From Flavobacteriales bacterium (GTDB taxonomy: Bacteria > Bacteroidota > Bacteroidia > Flavobacteriales_F > PHOS-HE28), in NCBI GenBank assembly GCA_020635725.1, contig JACJZF010000001.1:579704-643703 (forward strand): DNA of 64,000 nucleotides. The letters run 5' to 3'. The notes beneath the pieces were generated by a model that saw only the letters and a list, made by a program, of their open reading frames with translations, had not been told where the DNA came from and ran no database searches. Every line of letters begins with the position of its first letter. The stretch's first letter is position 1. The translations under genes were made by a program, and so were the position numbers. This document shows positions 44,207 through 51,877 of the stretch, piece by piece.

Positions 44207-47200
44207 CGTCCTTCAGGAATTTCTTTTCGATGATGCTCTCAGCAAGGTCCACCAGGAACGCTTCTCTCGCATGACCGCTTTCCGGCATATGCACTTTGCC
44301 CCCCTTGTATACAGGAAGCTCTGCCAAAATGGAGTTGTACTTCACGGGACCTACTGAAACGCAATAGGTAAAGACCTTCTCATCCTTGTGCCGTCGCTTC
44401 ATCAATGGCACCTCCTTGTCCCAGATGTACTTGTGCTTCCCGACGTTCTGGTACTGCAGGCTTGCCAGGATCAGGTAGCCGTCCGCTGAACTGAACATCT
44501 CTTGGATGTCTTCGTCCCAACCGGAGCGTCCATCGATCACAGCATCGTCATACAACACCTGCACCGTTCCGTCCAGCTCGTAGTTCGAAAGGGCCTCCTT
44601 GATGGATTCAAGGTGCTTGAAATTCTCGGAGGCGAAGGAGATGACCAGTCGTTTGGGCGCCTTTTGCGGAATGTCTGGCAAGGCGGCTTGTAGATCTGCT
44701 CCCTCGACCCGCTCTGGTCGTTCAGTGGTCCAAGAGGCTCGCTCCGTTTCCGAGAGCCGGTTGTGCCGATCCTCGCTGACGAGTAGCCGCTCCACGTCCA
44801 ATGATCCGCCGTCAGCACCGTACCAATCTGCACCTTTTTTCTTCTCGCCGTCACCTTCCTTTTCTAGGAACATACGGATGACCGGAGCCAGGTATCGGTT
44901 CACGGCGCCCGCTTCCATGGTTACCATGAGCTTGGTCATCCGTTCATCGGTTTCCACACGGATCATCCCGGAGCCCGTCTCGATCACTACGCCGTTCCTC
45001 CAAATGAGTTCCACTCGGGTCTTGCGGCCGATGGCTACGATGAACTGCTGCACCGTGAAGTAGTCCAAGTAGGCCGGTCGGTACTCAAAGCGCTCGGCAG
45101 AACCGACATGCTCCCAGAGCCTTGCGGCGGACGGTGTGATGGATTCCGGAAGGAACTCCGGCAGGATGTAGTAGCTCTCCTCCGTCTCCATCTCCCTGTT
45201 GTCATTCACCGGGAAGCATAAGCCACAGCTGCGCATGAATCCGAGGAACAACCACTTGGCCTCAAGCTCATATCCGTGGCCGAACGCCTCGAACAACCGC
45301 TTCACCTGAACACGGCCGCGCAGCTCGTTGCGCAGCTCCGCGTAGAACGCGCTTGTGCGGTCCAGTGGTCTGTAAATGGCCTCAAGCGCCCACCCTTGAT
45401 CAAGGATGATGACGTCCTTCAACCACTCCTTGCTTTGATAGACCAAGCCTGTGTGGTGAAGGAAGCTGAGCAATCCGGGCGCCGATGCTTCGCTAACGTC
45501 GAAACGCTTGCAGACACTCACGAACTTGTCATGGCTCATCCAGCGCCTTCTGTCCACAACGGAGCTTGCCCGATTCTCAATGAAATATTGCTGAGCTGCT
45601 ACCCATGTCGATGGCATGGGCAATCCGTAGTGGCGCACCTCGGTTCTCGCCGATGCGAGCTTCTGACAGAGGTCCGCAATGCCAGCGCCCGTGAGCGCGT
45701 CCACGGGTAAATGCTCGATGCCGTTCTGATCGGCCACGGCCGCCAGGTCCGGCAGAGGCGCTACCTGATCCAGCCCCGCCTTGCTTTGAACAACAATGCG
45801 ATGGCTGTCCACGCTCAGCCTCATGGAAGTATTGATGTAGTGCTGCAAGGGCTGATGGAGGACAAGCTCTTCGGAGCGCTCCCTGTCTGGCACCCGTTGG
45901 CGCGTGCGCGCCTGCTTTTCCGTCTCGTTATCCGCCACCAACAGATGAATGGCTTGGGATGAAATGAAGAGCCGGTGCGTACCGTGGTAGATCTCCTGGC
46001 CACCGAAGTCCCAATAGTGGAAGAGCACGGGCTTGCCCTGGACCTCGAACTTGAGCTGATCCACCTCGATGCCATGCGTGGATCGGAACGTCTTTCCACA
46101 TAAACCTTTCTTCAGGGCCTCGATAAGGGAGCTCTTTCCGGCACCTCCGTTCCCCATCACTTGCAGTTTGACCAACTCGTTTGTAAGCAGCTTATCTGCT
46201 GCCCTTAGTTCCGCATCCCATACGCGCAAGCCGTCAATGCAGTTGAATTCCTGGAAGACATGATCGGGCACGTCGCGGATCGGATTCCCATACAAGTGAA
46301 GTTGCAACAAGACATACAGATCACAAAGACGACGTGCCTGAGTGATCCTGTTGAAACTGATGTCAAGAAAGATGAGCCCTTGGAGCTTGCCGATTCCCGC
46401 TGCGCCCTTGTCGCCGATGCTGTTGTCACTGATGTCCAGGTTGGTGAGGGAGGTAAGCTTGCCGATCCCCGCTGCGCCCTTGTCGCTGATGCTGTTGTCA
46501 CTGATGTCCAGGCTGGTGAGGGAGGTGAGCTTGCCGATCCCCGCTGCGCCCTTGTCGCCGATGCTGTTGTCACTGATGTCCAGGCTGGTGAGGGAGGTGA
46601 GCTTGCCTATCCCCGCTGCGCCCTTGTCGCCGATGCTGTTGTCACTGATGTCCAGGCTGGTGAGGAAGGTGAGCTTGCCGATCCCCGCTGCGCCCTTGTC
46701 GCCGATGCTATTGCCACTGATGGTCAGGTTGGTGAGGGAGGTGAGCTTGCCGATTTCCGTTGCACCCTTGTCGCCGATGCTATTGCCACTGATGGTCAGG
46801 TTGGTGAGGGAGGTGAGCTTGCCGATCCCCGCTGCGCCCTTGTCGCCGATGCTGTTGTCACTGATGTTCAGGTTGGTGAGGGAGGTGAGCTTGCCGATCT
46901 CTGCTGCGCCCTTGTCGCCGATGCTGTTATAACTGATGTTCAGGTTGGTGAGGGAGGTGAGCTTGCCGATCTCCGCTGCGCCCTTCTCGCCGATGCTGCT
47001 GCCACTGATGGTCAGGTTGGTGAGGGAGGTGAGCTTGCCGATCTCGACTGCGCCCTTGTCGCCGATGCTGTTATAACTGATGTCGAGGTCGGTGAGGGAG
47101 GTGAGCTTGCCGATTTCCGTTGCACCCTTGTCGCCGATGCTGTTGCCACTGATGGTCAGGTTGGTGAGGGAGGTGAGCTTGCCGATTTCGACTGCGCCCT

Positions 47201-47567
47201 TGTCGCCGATGCTGTTGTCACTGATGCCGAGGTTGGTGAGGGAGGTGAGCTTGCCGATCTCTGCTGCGCCTTTTTCGCCTATACCACATTCGTACAGATG
47301 CAAGGTCGATAGAGATATGCAACCTGTAAGCAAGGCTAATGAAGCCTCGTTCCCATTAAGATCATTTTCCCCGCCGGAATTCCTGCTTCTGCGCCAACCG
47401 GTCAGATCATCCTTTTTGTAGTAGCTGCCGAAATTGATGGCTGTGATTGAGGGCGGCAGTCCCAGAACTTCCTCCGGGATAGCCTTGATATCGCAATTGC
47501 CCAAGTCCAGGAAATGCGAGCCTTCGGCAAGGGTTCGTTCAATGATCCGATTTACCAGGTCGCTCAT
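44196..47567 (-). CDS. LRR-Roc-COR-TIR (bacterial Roco) protein
   Basis: 1123 aa. Residues 96-407 are thirteen 24-residue leucine-rich repeats of the form IGDKGAAEIGKLTSLTNLxIS. The Roc GTPase follows: P-loop GNGGAGKSS (472-480), switch II-like YWDFGGQEIYH (518-528), and a G4-like VVQSKAGLD (592-600). The COR dimerisation region covers about 650-900. The C-terminus is a TIR-like domain (971 to about 1095), with RLVISFASENFKHLESIKEA, VQVLYDDAVIDGRSGWDEDI, ADGYLILASLQYQ, and a candidate catalytic Glu at 1052 (IWDKEVP). TIR domains of this kind often consume NAD+ or act as signalling scaffolds. The gene overlaps a small membrane-protein gene by 11 bp. Sensing by LRR/Roc and output by TIR is inference. 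Confidence 0.9.
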   Translation of the reverse strand: MSDLVNRIIERTLAEGSHFLDLGNCDIKAIPEEVLGLPPSITAINFGSYYKKDDLTGWRRSRNSGGENDLNGNEASLALLTGCISLSTLHLYECGIGEKGAAEIGKLTSLTNLGISDNSIGDKGAVEIGKLTSLTNLTISGNSIGDKGATEIGKLTSLTDLDISYNSIGDKGAVEIGKLTSLTNLTISGSSIGEKGAAEIGKLTSLTNLNISYNSIGDKGAAEIGKLTSLTNLNISDNSIGDKGAAGIGKLTSLTNLTISGNSIGDKGATEIGKLTSLTNLTISGNSIGDKGAAGIGKLTFLTSLDISDNSIGDKGAAGIGKLTSLTSLDISDNSIGDKGAAGIGKLTSLTSLDISDNSISDKGAAGIGKLTSLTNLDISDNSIGDKGAAGIGKLQGLIFLDISFNRITQARRLCDLYVLLQLHLYGNPIRDVPDHVFQEFNCIDGLRVWDAELRAADKLLTNELVKLQVMGNGGAGKSSLIEALKKGLCGKTFRSTHGIEVDQLKFEVQGKPVLFHYWDFGGQEIYHGTHRLFISSQAIHLLVADNETEKQARTRQRVPDRERSEELVLHQPLQHYINTSMRLSVDSHRIVVQSKAGLDQVAPLPDLAAVADQNGIEHLPVDALTGAGIADLCQKLASARTEVRHYGLPMPSTWVAAQQYFIENRASSVVDRRRWMSHDKFVSVCKRFDVSEASAPGLLSFLHHTGLVYQSKEWLKDVIILDQGWALEAIYRPLDRTSAFYAELRNELRGRVQVKRLFEAFGHGYELEAKWLFLGFMRSCGLCFPVNDNREMETEESYYILPEFLPESITPSAARLWEHVGSAERFEYRPAYLDYFTVQQFIVAIGRKTRVELIWRNGVVIETGSGMIRVETDERMTKLMVTMEAGAVNRYLAPVIRMFLEKEGDGEKKKGADWYGADGGSLDVERLLVSEDRHNRLSETERASWTTERPERVEGADLQAALPDIPQKAPKRLVISFASENFKHLESIKEALSNYELDGTVQVLYDDAVIDGRSGWDEDIQEMFSSADGYLILASLQYQNVGKHKYIWDKEVPLMKRRHKDEKVFTYCVSVGPVKYNSILAELPVYKGGKVHMPESGHAREAFLVDLAESIIEKKFLKDDED
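46347..47282 (-). repeat. Thirteen 72-bp tandem repeats encoding the LRR array
   Basis: The array is 13 units of exactly 72 bp. Twelve are nearly identical at DNA level, and differences concentrate in a few codons (Asp/Gly/Tyr before Asn; Asn/Thr/Asp before IS; Ala/Val/Thr after KGA). It keeps frame throughout. The last unit (IGKLQGLIFLDIS) is diverged and forms the cap. Confidence 0.92.
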
Positions 47568-47940
47568 GTGACTTCTCAGGGCAGGTCAAGTAATACAATT
47601 CTACAGAACGCGCGCGTTCCATGGGTTTACATTAGACCGTCGCTGGGTCTTCTCCCGCCTCCGCACCGGTCTGTCGCTGCTTGTAAGCGGTCGACCCTAC
47701 GGCCAGAAGCCGGGCACCAACTGCCTAGTGCCTCAATACCCCAGGCCTCCGGCCACCATAGCCCAGCCAACCAGCCAAAGGCCAATAGGCCATAGCCCAA
47801 CCTACCAACCACCATCAGCCCTCAGCCCAAGCCTCGGACCCGAAGCCACAGACCGCCTGACCCATGACCTCGAGCCACAGCCCTCCCCAAACGAACAAGG
47901 CCGCGGTTTCCCGGGGCCCTGTTTCCATCAGCGTGCAGAC
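47568..47940. other. Non-coding stretch with C/A-rich low-complexity DNA
   Basis: 373 bp with no supported gene upstream of the Roco gene. From about 47,740 to 47,900 the plus strand is a run of short imperfect units built on CCA/GCC (for example ccagccaaccagccaaaggcc), with very few G+T-rich stretches. It may be degenerate microsatellite-like DNA at an island edge. The left part should hold the Roco promoter; no perfect TAnnTTTG match was found. Confidence 0.5.
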
Positions 47941-48274
47941 TCAGGCGGCTATCGGATTGGCGGCTTTGCCGTCACCGGTGCCCAGATCCACAATGATCCG
48001 CCCGTCGAAGTATTCCTTGTAGAACTTCGGGTCCGACTCGCGGAACTCTTCGATCATGGGGTCAAGGCGGTTGTTCAGCAATTTCATGGTGTCCTTGATC
48101 AGGGCGTTCAACTCGGCCGTGGCACCCTTCCGGATCGTCACCGCGTTGCGGGGGAAGGCCACCACATCCACATACGCCGTGATCTTCGTCTGCAGGGACG
48201 TCGGGTCAGCGGCCGTGATGCCATAGGCCACCAGGGCGCCGGCTACCGCCGTAGCTTCCGTTTGTACTCCGGTA
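47941..48274 (-). pseudogene. C-terminal remnant of a Bacteroidota hypothetical protein
   Basis: The frame ends at 47941 and reads back to about 48,274. It encodes roughly 110 residues with helical sequence (AELNALIKDTMKLLNNRLD) and the ending FYKEYFDGRIIVDLGTG. It looks like the C-terminal half of a longer helical protein. The 5' half is missing: the frame runs straight into a hairpin element at 48275-48297 with no proper start. The next gene upstream (Fn3 protein) is on the same strand, so this is a decayed former neighbour. Confidence 0.6.
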
Positions 48275-48297
48275 GCCGCGAGTCTGTGACTCGTGGC
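48275..48297. repeat. Perfect-looking hairpin element at the pseudogene break
   Basis: GCCGCGAGTC (48275-48284) pairs with GACTCGTGGC (48288-48297), one G-T wobble, around the loop TGT. It sits exactly where the 47941 remnant loses its coding pattern and 58 bp after-side of the Fn3 gene. It looks like a dispersed palindromic unit associated with the truncation. Confidence 0.65.
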
Positions 48298-48355
48298 CCT
48301 CAAACCATCGCCTCTGGCTCGGCCTTTCTACCTACCAGCCCAGCCCCTTGAAGTC

Positions 48356-48973
48356 TCACGCCGCCCGGCACCCGGCGGCATTGCTCGTGGGCCCTTCGCC
48401 TGCGGCGAATACGGCCCGCACGCGGAAGCGGTAGAAGCGCCCCGGTTCGAGCCCGAGCACTTCCGTACGGATGCGCGTGGAGTGTGCCACGAGCTGCCAG
48501 CCTTCCTCGCCCTCGTGGGCGGTCACGAAGACCTGGTAGGTGCGGGCACCGCGCACGGCGGACCAGCTGAGCTTGATGCCACCTGCGTAAACGGAGTGCT
48601 TCGCCTCGAGCAGGGCTGGTGCATGCAGGTCGGTGATCTTCAGGGGCGGCCGGCGCATCTCGAAGCCGCTGCTCACCTGGCGCTCGATGTCGCCTTGCGC
48701 CTGGGCCATCACATACTTGGAGAGTTGCACCAACATGCGCTCGAGGTCGGTGTGAACGGCCCAGCGCGTGGCCACGGCAGCATAACCGCCGCCCACGGCC
48801 TGCGCGGACCAGTTCTGCAGCTCGGCGCGTTTGGCCGCGATGTCGGCGATGCTGGGTACGGGTGCCGGGAAGTGCGGGTTGTTGGTCATACAGTGCTCGA
48901 TGTGCATGGCTTTGCCAACCAAAGCGGAGGATGACAGGTCCTTGACACCGGCGCGGATGCAGGTAACGTTCAT
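48356..48973 (-). CDS. Fibronectin type III domain protein
   Basis: 205 aa from the ATG at 48973 (MNVTCIRAGVKDLSSSALVG). The N-terminal 110 residues are helical, with the pattern HIEHCMTNNPHFPAPVPSIA and DLERMLVQLSKYVMAQAQGD. A single Fn3 domain occupies about 125-200, with GGIKLSWSAVRGARTYQVFV, RTEVLGLEPGRFYRFRVRAV and ending SNAAGCRAA. There is no signal peptide. This layout is frequent in Bacteroidota genomes beside helical proteins like the remnant at 47941. The function is unknown. Confidence 0.75.
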   Translation of the reverse strand: MNVTCIRAGVKDLSSSALVGKAMHIEHCMTNNPHFPAPVPSIADIAAKRAELQNWSAQAVGGGYAAVATRWAVHTDLERMLVQLSKYVMAQAQGDIERQVSSGFEMRRPPLKITDLHAPALLEAKHSVYAGGIKLSWSAVRGARTYQVFVTAHEGEEGWQLVAHSTRIRTEVLGLEPGRFYRFRVRAVFAAGEGPTSNAAGCRAA

Positions 48974-49496
48974 GACGGTAGAATTGGGCGCTGGAACGAT
49001 GGGCAACCGAACAAGGTTCCATTTGGGGAACGGGGGTCTGGGCCGCTCTCACGGCTGCCATTACGCGCAAACGGTTGTCTTTCCCCGAAAGGGGTATGGC
49101 GTGGATGCGCATACCTGTAGCGTCCCCTGAAAGGTCCGCTGCTGGGATGATCGCTTCAGCCACGTTCCCTGAATGGGAGAAGGCTGATACGTGGGCTCCG
49201 GGCGCATCCCCCGAAAGGGAAGCCGCTATTCTGTGCAACGAAGCGGCGGTTCACTCGATGTGCACGCTTCGGAGGTGCAACGAAGCCGCGGCGTTGTGCA
49301 TGCGAGCGGCCTGCATGTGCAAGGAGGTAACGTCCCCTGAAAGGTGGGCGGCATGTTGCTCCATGAAGGCGTACTGGATGCCCGCCCGATGCTTCTGGCA
49401 GGCTGAATCTGAGAAGGGTCTATTGGCCTTACAGCTCAATTCGGGCAGCTGGACAATCGTTCTTCTGATTCCAGGTCGACATGTTCAAAGGGTCCG
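48974..49496. repeat. Degenerate repeat region of unclear nature
   Basis: About 520 bp containing five short hairpin-like units of the form ccccgaaagggg, cccctgaaaggt or ttccctgaatggga (near 49082, 49127, 49168, 49209 and 49337). On the minus strand one frame shows recurring LSGD plus Ala/His-rich peptides (LHMQAARMHNAAASLHLR, ASLHRIAASLSGD), interrupted by a stop. It could be a decayed repetitive coding region or a structured non-coding repeat. I cannot assign it. Confidence 0.45.
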
Positions 49497-49877
49497 TCAC
49501 CCCTCCTGCGAGACCCGCCCCTCCACCCACGCCACAATCGCCTCCACGTCCATCTGACCGGTGGCCACGCGGATGACCATGTCGTATTTCTCGTCCTCAG
49601 TGGCCCGGATGTCAAGTCCGGCGTCCTGTAGGATAAGGCGTGCGAGCGCGTAGCCCGTCCGCTTGTTCCCATCGATGAACGGATGCCCGGTGATGATGCC
49701 GTGCATGACTGCAGCGGCCATCTGCTCCGGCGAAGGGAAGAGGTCCATTCCGCCGAACGTGGCGAAGGGCCGATTCAACGATGCATCAAGTATGCCTTCG
49801 TCACGCACCCCATCCGCGCCACCGAAACGGCGGATCAGTTCAGTGTGATAGAACAGGGCCTCGGCCCGGCTGATCAT
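49497..49877 (-). CDS. doc: Fic/Doc-family toxin (death-on-curing type)
   Basis: 126 aa, the length of Doc toxins. The Fic-fold motif is HPFIDGNKRTG (about residues 65-75); upstream is GGADGVRDEGILDASLNRP, the Doc signature. Doc kinases inactivate EF-Tu by phosphorylation, whereas Fic enzymes AMPylate. Here the loop has Lys where AMPylating Fic proteins have Gly (GNKR versus GNGR), which favours the Doc side. The second position is Asp-Gly instead of the Asn-Ala of classic Doc. The start overlaps the stop of the antitoxin gene by 4 bp. Confidence 0.88.
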   Translation of the reverse strand: MISRAEALFYHTELIRRFGGADGVRDEGILDASLNRPFATFGGMDLFPSPEQMAAAVMHGIITGHPFIDGNKRTGYALARLILQDAGLDIRATEDEKYDMVIRVATGQMDVEAIVAWVEGRVSQEG

Positions 49878-50074
49878 TGTGCGAGCCGCTGAAGCAGGTT
49901 CTTGTCCTCGTCGATGTTCTTGAGGAAGCGCGCCATGCGCTCCATGGAAGCCGCTTCGCCCTTGGCCAGTTCCTCGATGGCATCGAGCACGCGCTGAACC
50001 ATGCTCACGGGTGCCTGGTCAGGGATATCCTTGATGCGGTCAAGCATCATCTGTTTGAGTTCCTTAGTGCTCAT
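49874..50074 (-). CDS. Antitoxin partner of the Fic/Doc toxin
   Basis: 66 aa, all helical: MSTKELKQMMLDRIKDIPDQ, then VQRVLDAIEELAKGEAASME and a C-terminal helix RFLKNIDEDKNLLQRLAQ. It precedes and overlaps the doc gene by 4 bp, in the standard antitoxin-first order. The C-terminal helix probably blocks the toxin active site, as Phd does. It is not recognisably Phd itself, and the role is assigned from context. Confidence 0.75.
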   Translation of the reverse strand: MSTKELKQMMLDRIKDIPDQAPVSMVQRVLDAIEELAKGEAASMERMARFLKNIDEDKNLLQRLAQ

Positions 50075-50168
50075 GGTCTGTCAAAAGTAGTGGAGCCAAG
50101 GGCGCGCAGGTTCGACGCCGCCGCGTCGTTCTTACCCAACATCAACGGATACCGCCACCACGCCGGGG

Positions 50169-50176
50169 AACCTTTG
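50169..50176 (+). promoter_or_regulatory. Candidate -7 element of the dehydrogenase gene
   Basis: AACCTTTG ends exactly 4 nt before the ATG at 50181, as at mscS, moaA, the nucleoid-associated gene and others, implying a leaderless transcript. Confidence 0.45.
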
Positions 50177-50180
50177 CCGC

Positions 50181-51155
50181 ATGAACAACACGAACATGAA
50201 AGCAGCGGTGTACTCGAACTATGGTACGCCCGATGTACTGCAGTTGACCGAGGTGGCGCGGCCCACGCCCATGCCCAACGAAGTGCTCATCCGCATCCAC
50301 GCCACCACGGTCACCAGCGGCGATGTGCGGCTGCGCAAGGCCGATCCCTTCGCGGTGCGCTTGTTCTTCGGCCTATTCAAGCCGAAGCATCCGATCCTCG
50401 GCCATGAGGTGGCCGGCGTGGTGGAGGCCGTGGGCAGCGCGGTCACGCGCTTCCGCGTGGGCGACCGCGTCTTCGGCTCCACGGGCATGAGCTCCGGCAC
50501 CTATGCCGAGTACATCTGCCTGCCGGAGGATGCGGCCATCGCGCACACGCCGGAACAGGTGCCGCATGGCGAGGCGGCCGCACTGCCCATCGGCGCGCTC
50601 ACGGCGCGTCATTTCCTGAATGCGGCCAAGCTGAAGCGGGGTGAGCACGTGCTCATCCACGGTGCTTCCGGCTCCATCGGCACGGCGGCGGTGCAATTGG
50701 CGAAGAGCATGGGCGCCACGGTAACGGCGGTATGCAGCACGGCCAATGTGGACCTGATGCGGAGGCTCGGCGCCGATCATGTGATCGACTACCGGCGCGA
50801 GGATTTCACCCAAGGCAACGCGCGCTACGATGTGATCTTCAGCACGGTGGGCCGCACCACCTACACGGCGAGCAAGCACCTGCTGAAAGAGCATGGCCGA
50901 TACGCTACCAGTCAGGGTAGTTCATCCGACTACTGGCACATGTTGCGCAGTAAACTCTTCGGCGGTCACAAGGTGATCGGCGGTGTGTCCTCCGGTGGTG
51001 AGGAAGGGATCCAGGAGCTGCGTGCGCTGATCGAAGCAGGCGAATTGCGCGCGGTGATCGATCGTCACTATCCGCTACGGGCCATTGTGGAGGCGCACCG
51101 TTACGTGGAGCAGGGCCACAAGAAGGGCAACGTGGTGATCGACGTGGCGGCGTGA
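50181..51155 (+). CDS. NAD(P)-dependent medium-chain dehydrogenase/quinone oxidoreductase-like protein
   Basis: 324 aa. GroES-like N-terminal domain: VLIRIHATTVTSGDVRLRKA and HPILGHEVAGVVEAVGSAV followed by FRVGDRVFG. The Rossmann domain has the motif GEHVLIHGASGSIGTAAVQLA. Metal ligands of true alcohol dehydrogenases are absent, so it belongs to the zinc-independent quinone oxidoreductase group. The substrate is unknown. The convergent Crp/Fnr-type gene begins immediately after its stop (51155/51156). Confidence 0.88.
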   Translation: MNNTNMKAAVYSNYGTPDVLQLTEVARPTPMPNEVLIRIHATTVTSGDVRLRKADPFAVRLFFGLFKPKHPILGHEVAGVVEAVGSAVTRFRVGDRVFGSTGMSSGTYAEYICLPEDAAIAHTPEQVPHGEAAALPIGALTARHFLNAAKLKRGEHVLIHGASGSIGTAAVQLAKSMGATVTAVCSTANVDLMRRLGADHVIDYRREDFTQGNARYDVIFSTVGRTTYTASKHLLKEHGRYATSQGSSSDYWHMLRSKLFGGHKVIGGVSSGGEEGIQELRALIEAGELRAVIDRHYPLRAIVEAHRYVEQGHKKGNVVIDVAA

Positions 51156-51743
51156 CTACTGGGCAGACTCCTTCGCGAAGATTCGCTTACGGATGCGGCT
51201 CAGCGATTCAGGTGTCACGCCGAGGTAACTGGCCAGCAGGTATTGCGGCACGCGTTGCAAGAGCTCGGGTCGGTCCTGCATCAGGTCGAGGTAGCGTTGC
51301 TCCGGTGTCTTGGTGATGAAGGCCGCCAGCTTTTCCTGATGCTTGCCGAAGTCGCTCTCCACCGCTACCCGGCAGCTCGATTCCAGCCGCGGGTATTTGC
51401 CGAAGAGCTCCTTCTCGGCCGCATAGCTCCATACCACCAGGGTGCTATCCTCTACACAGGCCAGGTAGTGGTTGGCCGGCACTTGGTTGATGAAGCTGTA
51501 CAACGACGCGATGCTCTGCCCCTCGGTATAGAACTCGGTGGTGCGCAGGTCACCGTCCACATCATAGTACATGTGCACGCAGCCCTTCACGCAGAACCAG
51601 GCCTCGGTGGCCACCTGACCGGATTCCAACAGCACCGTTCCTTTCTTGAATTCACGGATGGGCACGAGGCGGTCCATGTCCAGGGCCTCTTCCGCGGTGA
51701 GCAGGTCCGACATGCCGGGGAGTTTGGAGGGGAGCAGTTCCAT
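51156..51743 (-). CDS. Crp/Fnr-family transcriptional regulator
   Basis: 195 aa from the ATG at 51743. The cyclic-nucleotide-binding-like beta barrel covers about 20-115 (REFKKGTVLLESGQVATEAWF, GCVHMYYDVDGDLRTTEFY). The C-terminal helix-turn-helix contains VPQYLLASYLGVTPESLSRIRKRI, given in part. This length and layout match the Bacteroidota Crp subgroup, which usually lacks a demonstrated cAMP ligand. The cysteine set of Fnr is absent, so it is not an Fe-S oxygen sensor. It abuts the dehydrogenase gene tail to tail. Confidence 0.88.
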   Translation of the reverse strand: MELLPSKLPGMSDLLTAEEALDMDRLVPIREFKKGTVLLESGQVATEAWFCVKGCVHMYYDVDGDLRTTEFYTEGQSIASLYSFINQVPANHYLACVEDSTLVVWSYAAEKELFGKYPRLESSCRVAVESDFGKHQEKLAAFITKTPEQRYLDLMQDRPELLQRVPQYLLASYLGVTPESLSRIRKRIFAKESAQ

Positions 51744-51877
51744 GCGCAATGGCAAGGTAAGGAACGAGGATTGGTGAGGTCGCTGGCTCACTTGAAGCAC
51801 CGGCACATTGGCAGGATGCAAGATGGTCCGTTCCACACAAGGCGCTCCACACAAGAGATACGAGCGCAGCGTTCCGA

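Noticed and set aside
46347..47282. Regular 72-bp repeats considered as a CRISPR array
   Set aside because: Units are contiguous without unique spacers and encode leucine-rich repeats in one frame.
49075..49557. 160-codon plus-strand frame across the repeat zone
   Set aside because: Made of short Cys/Met/Ala-rich repeats derived from hairpin units and running into the antisense of the doc gene; not a credible protein.
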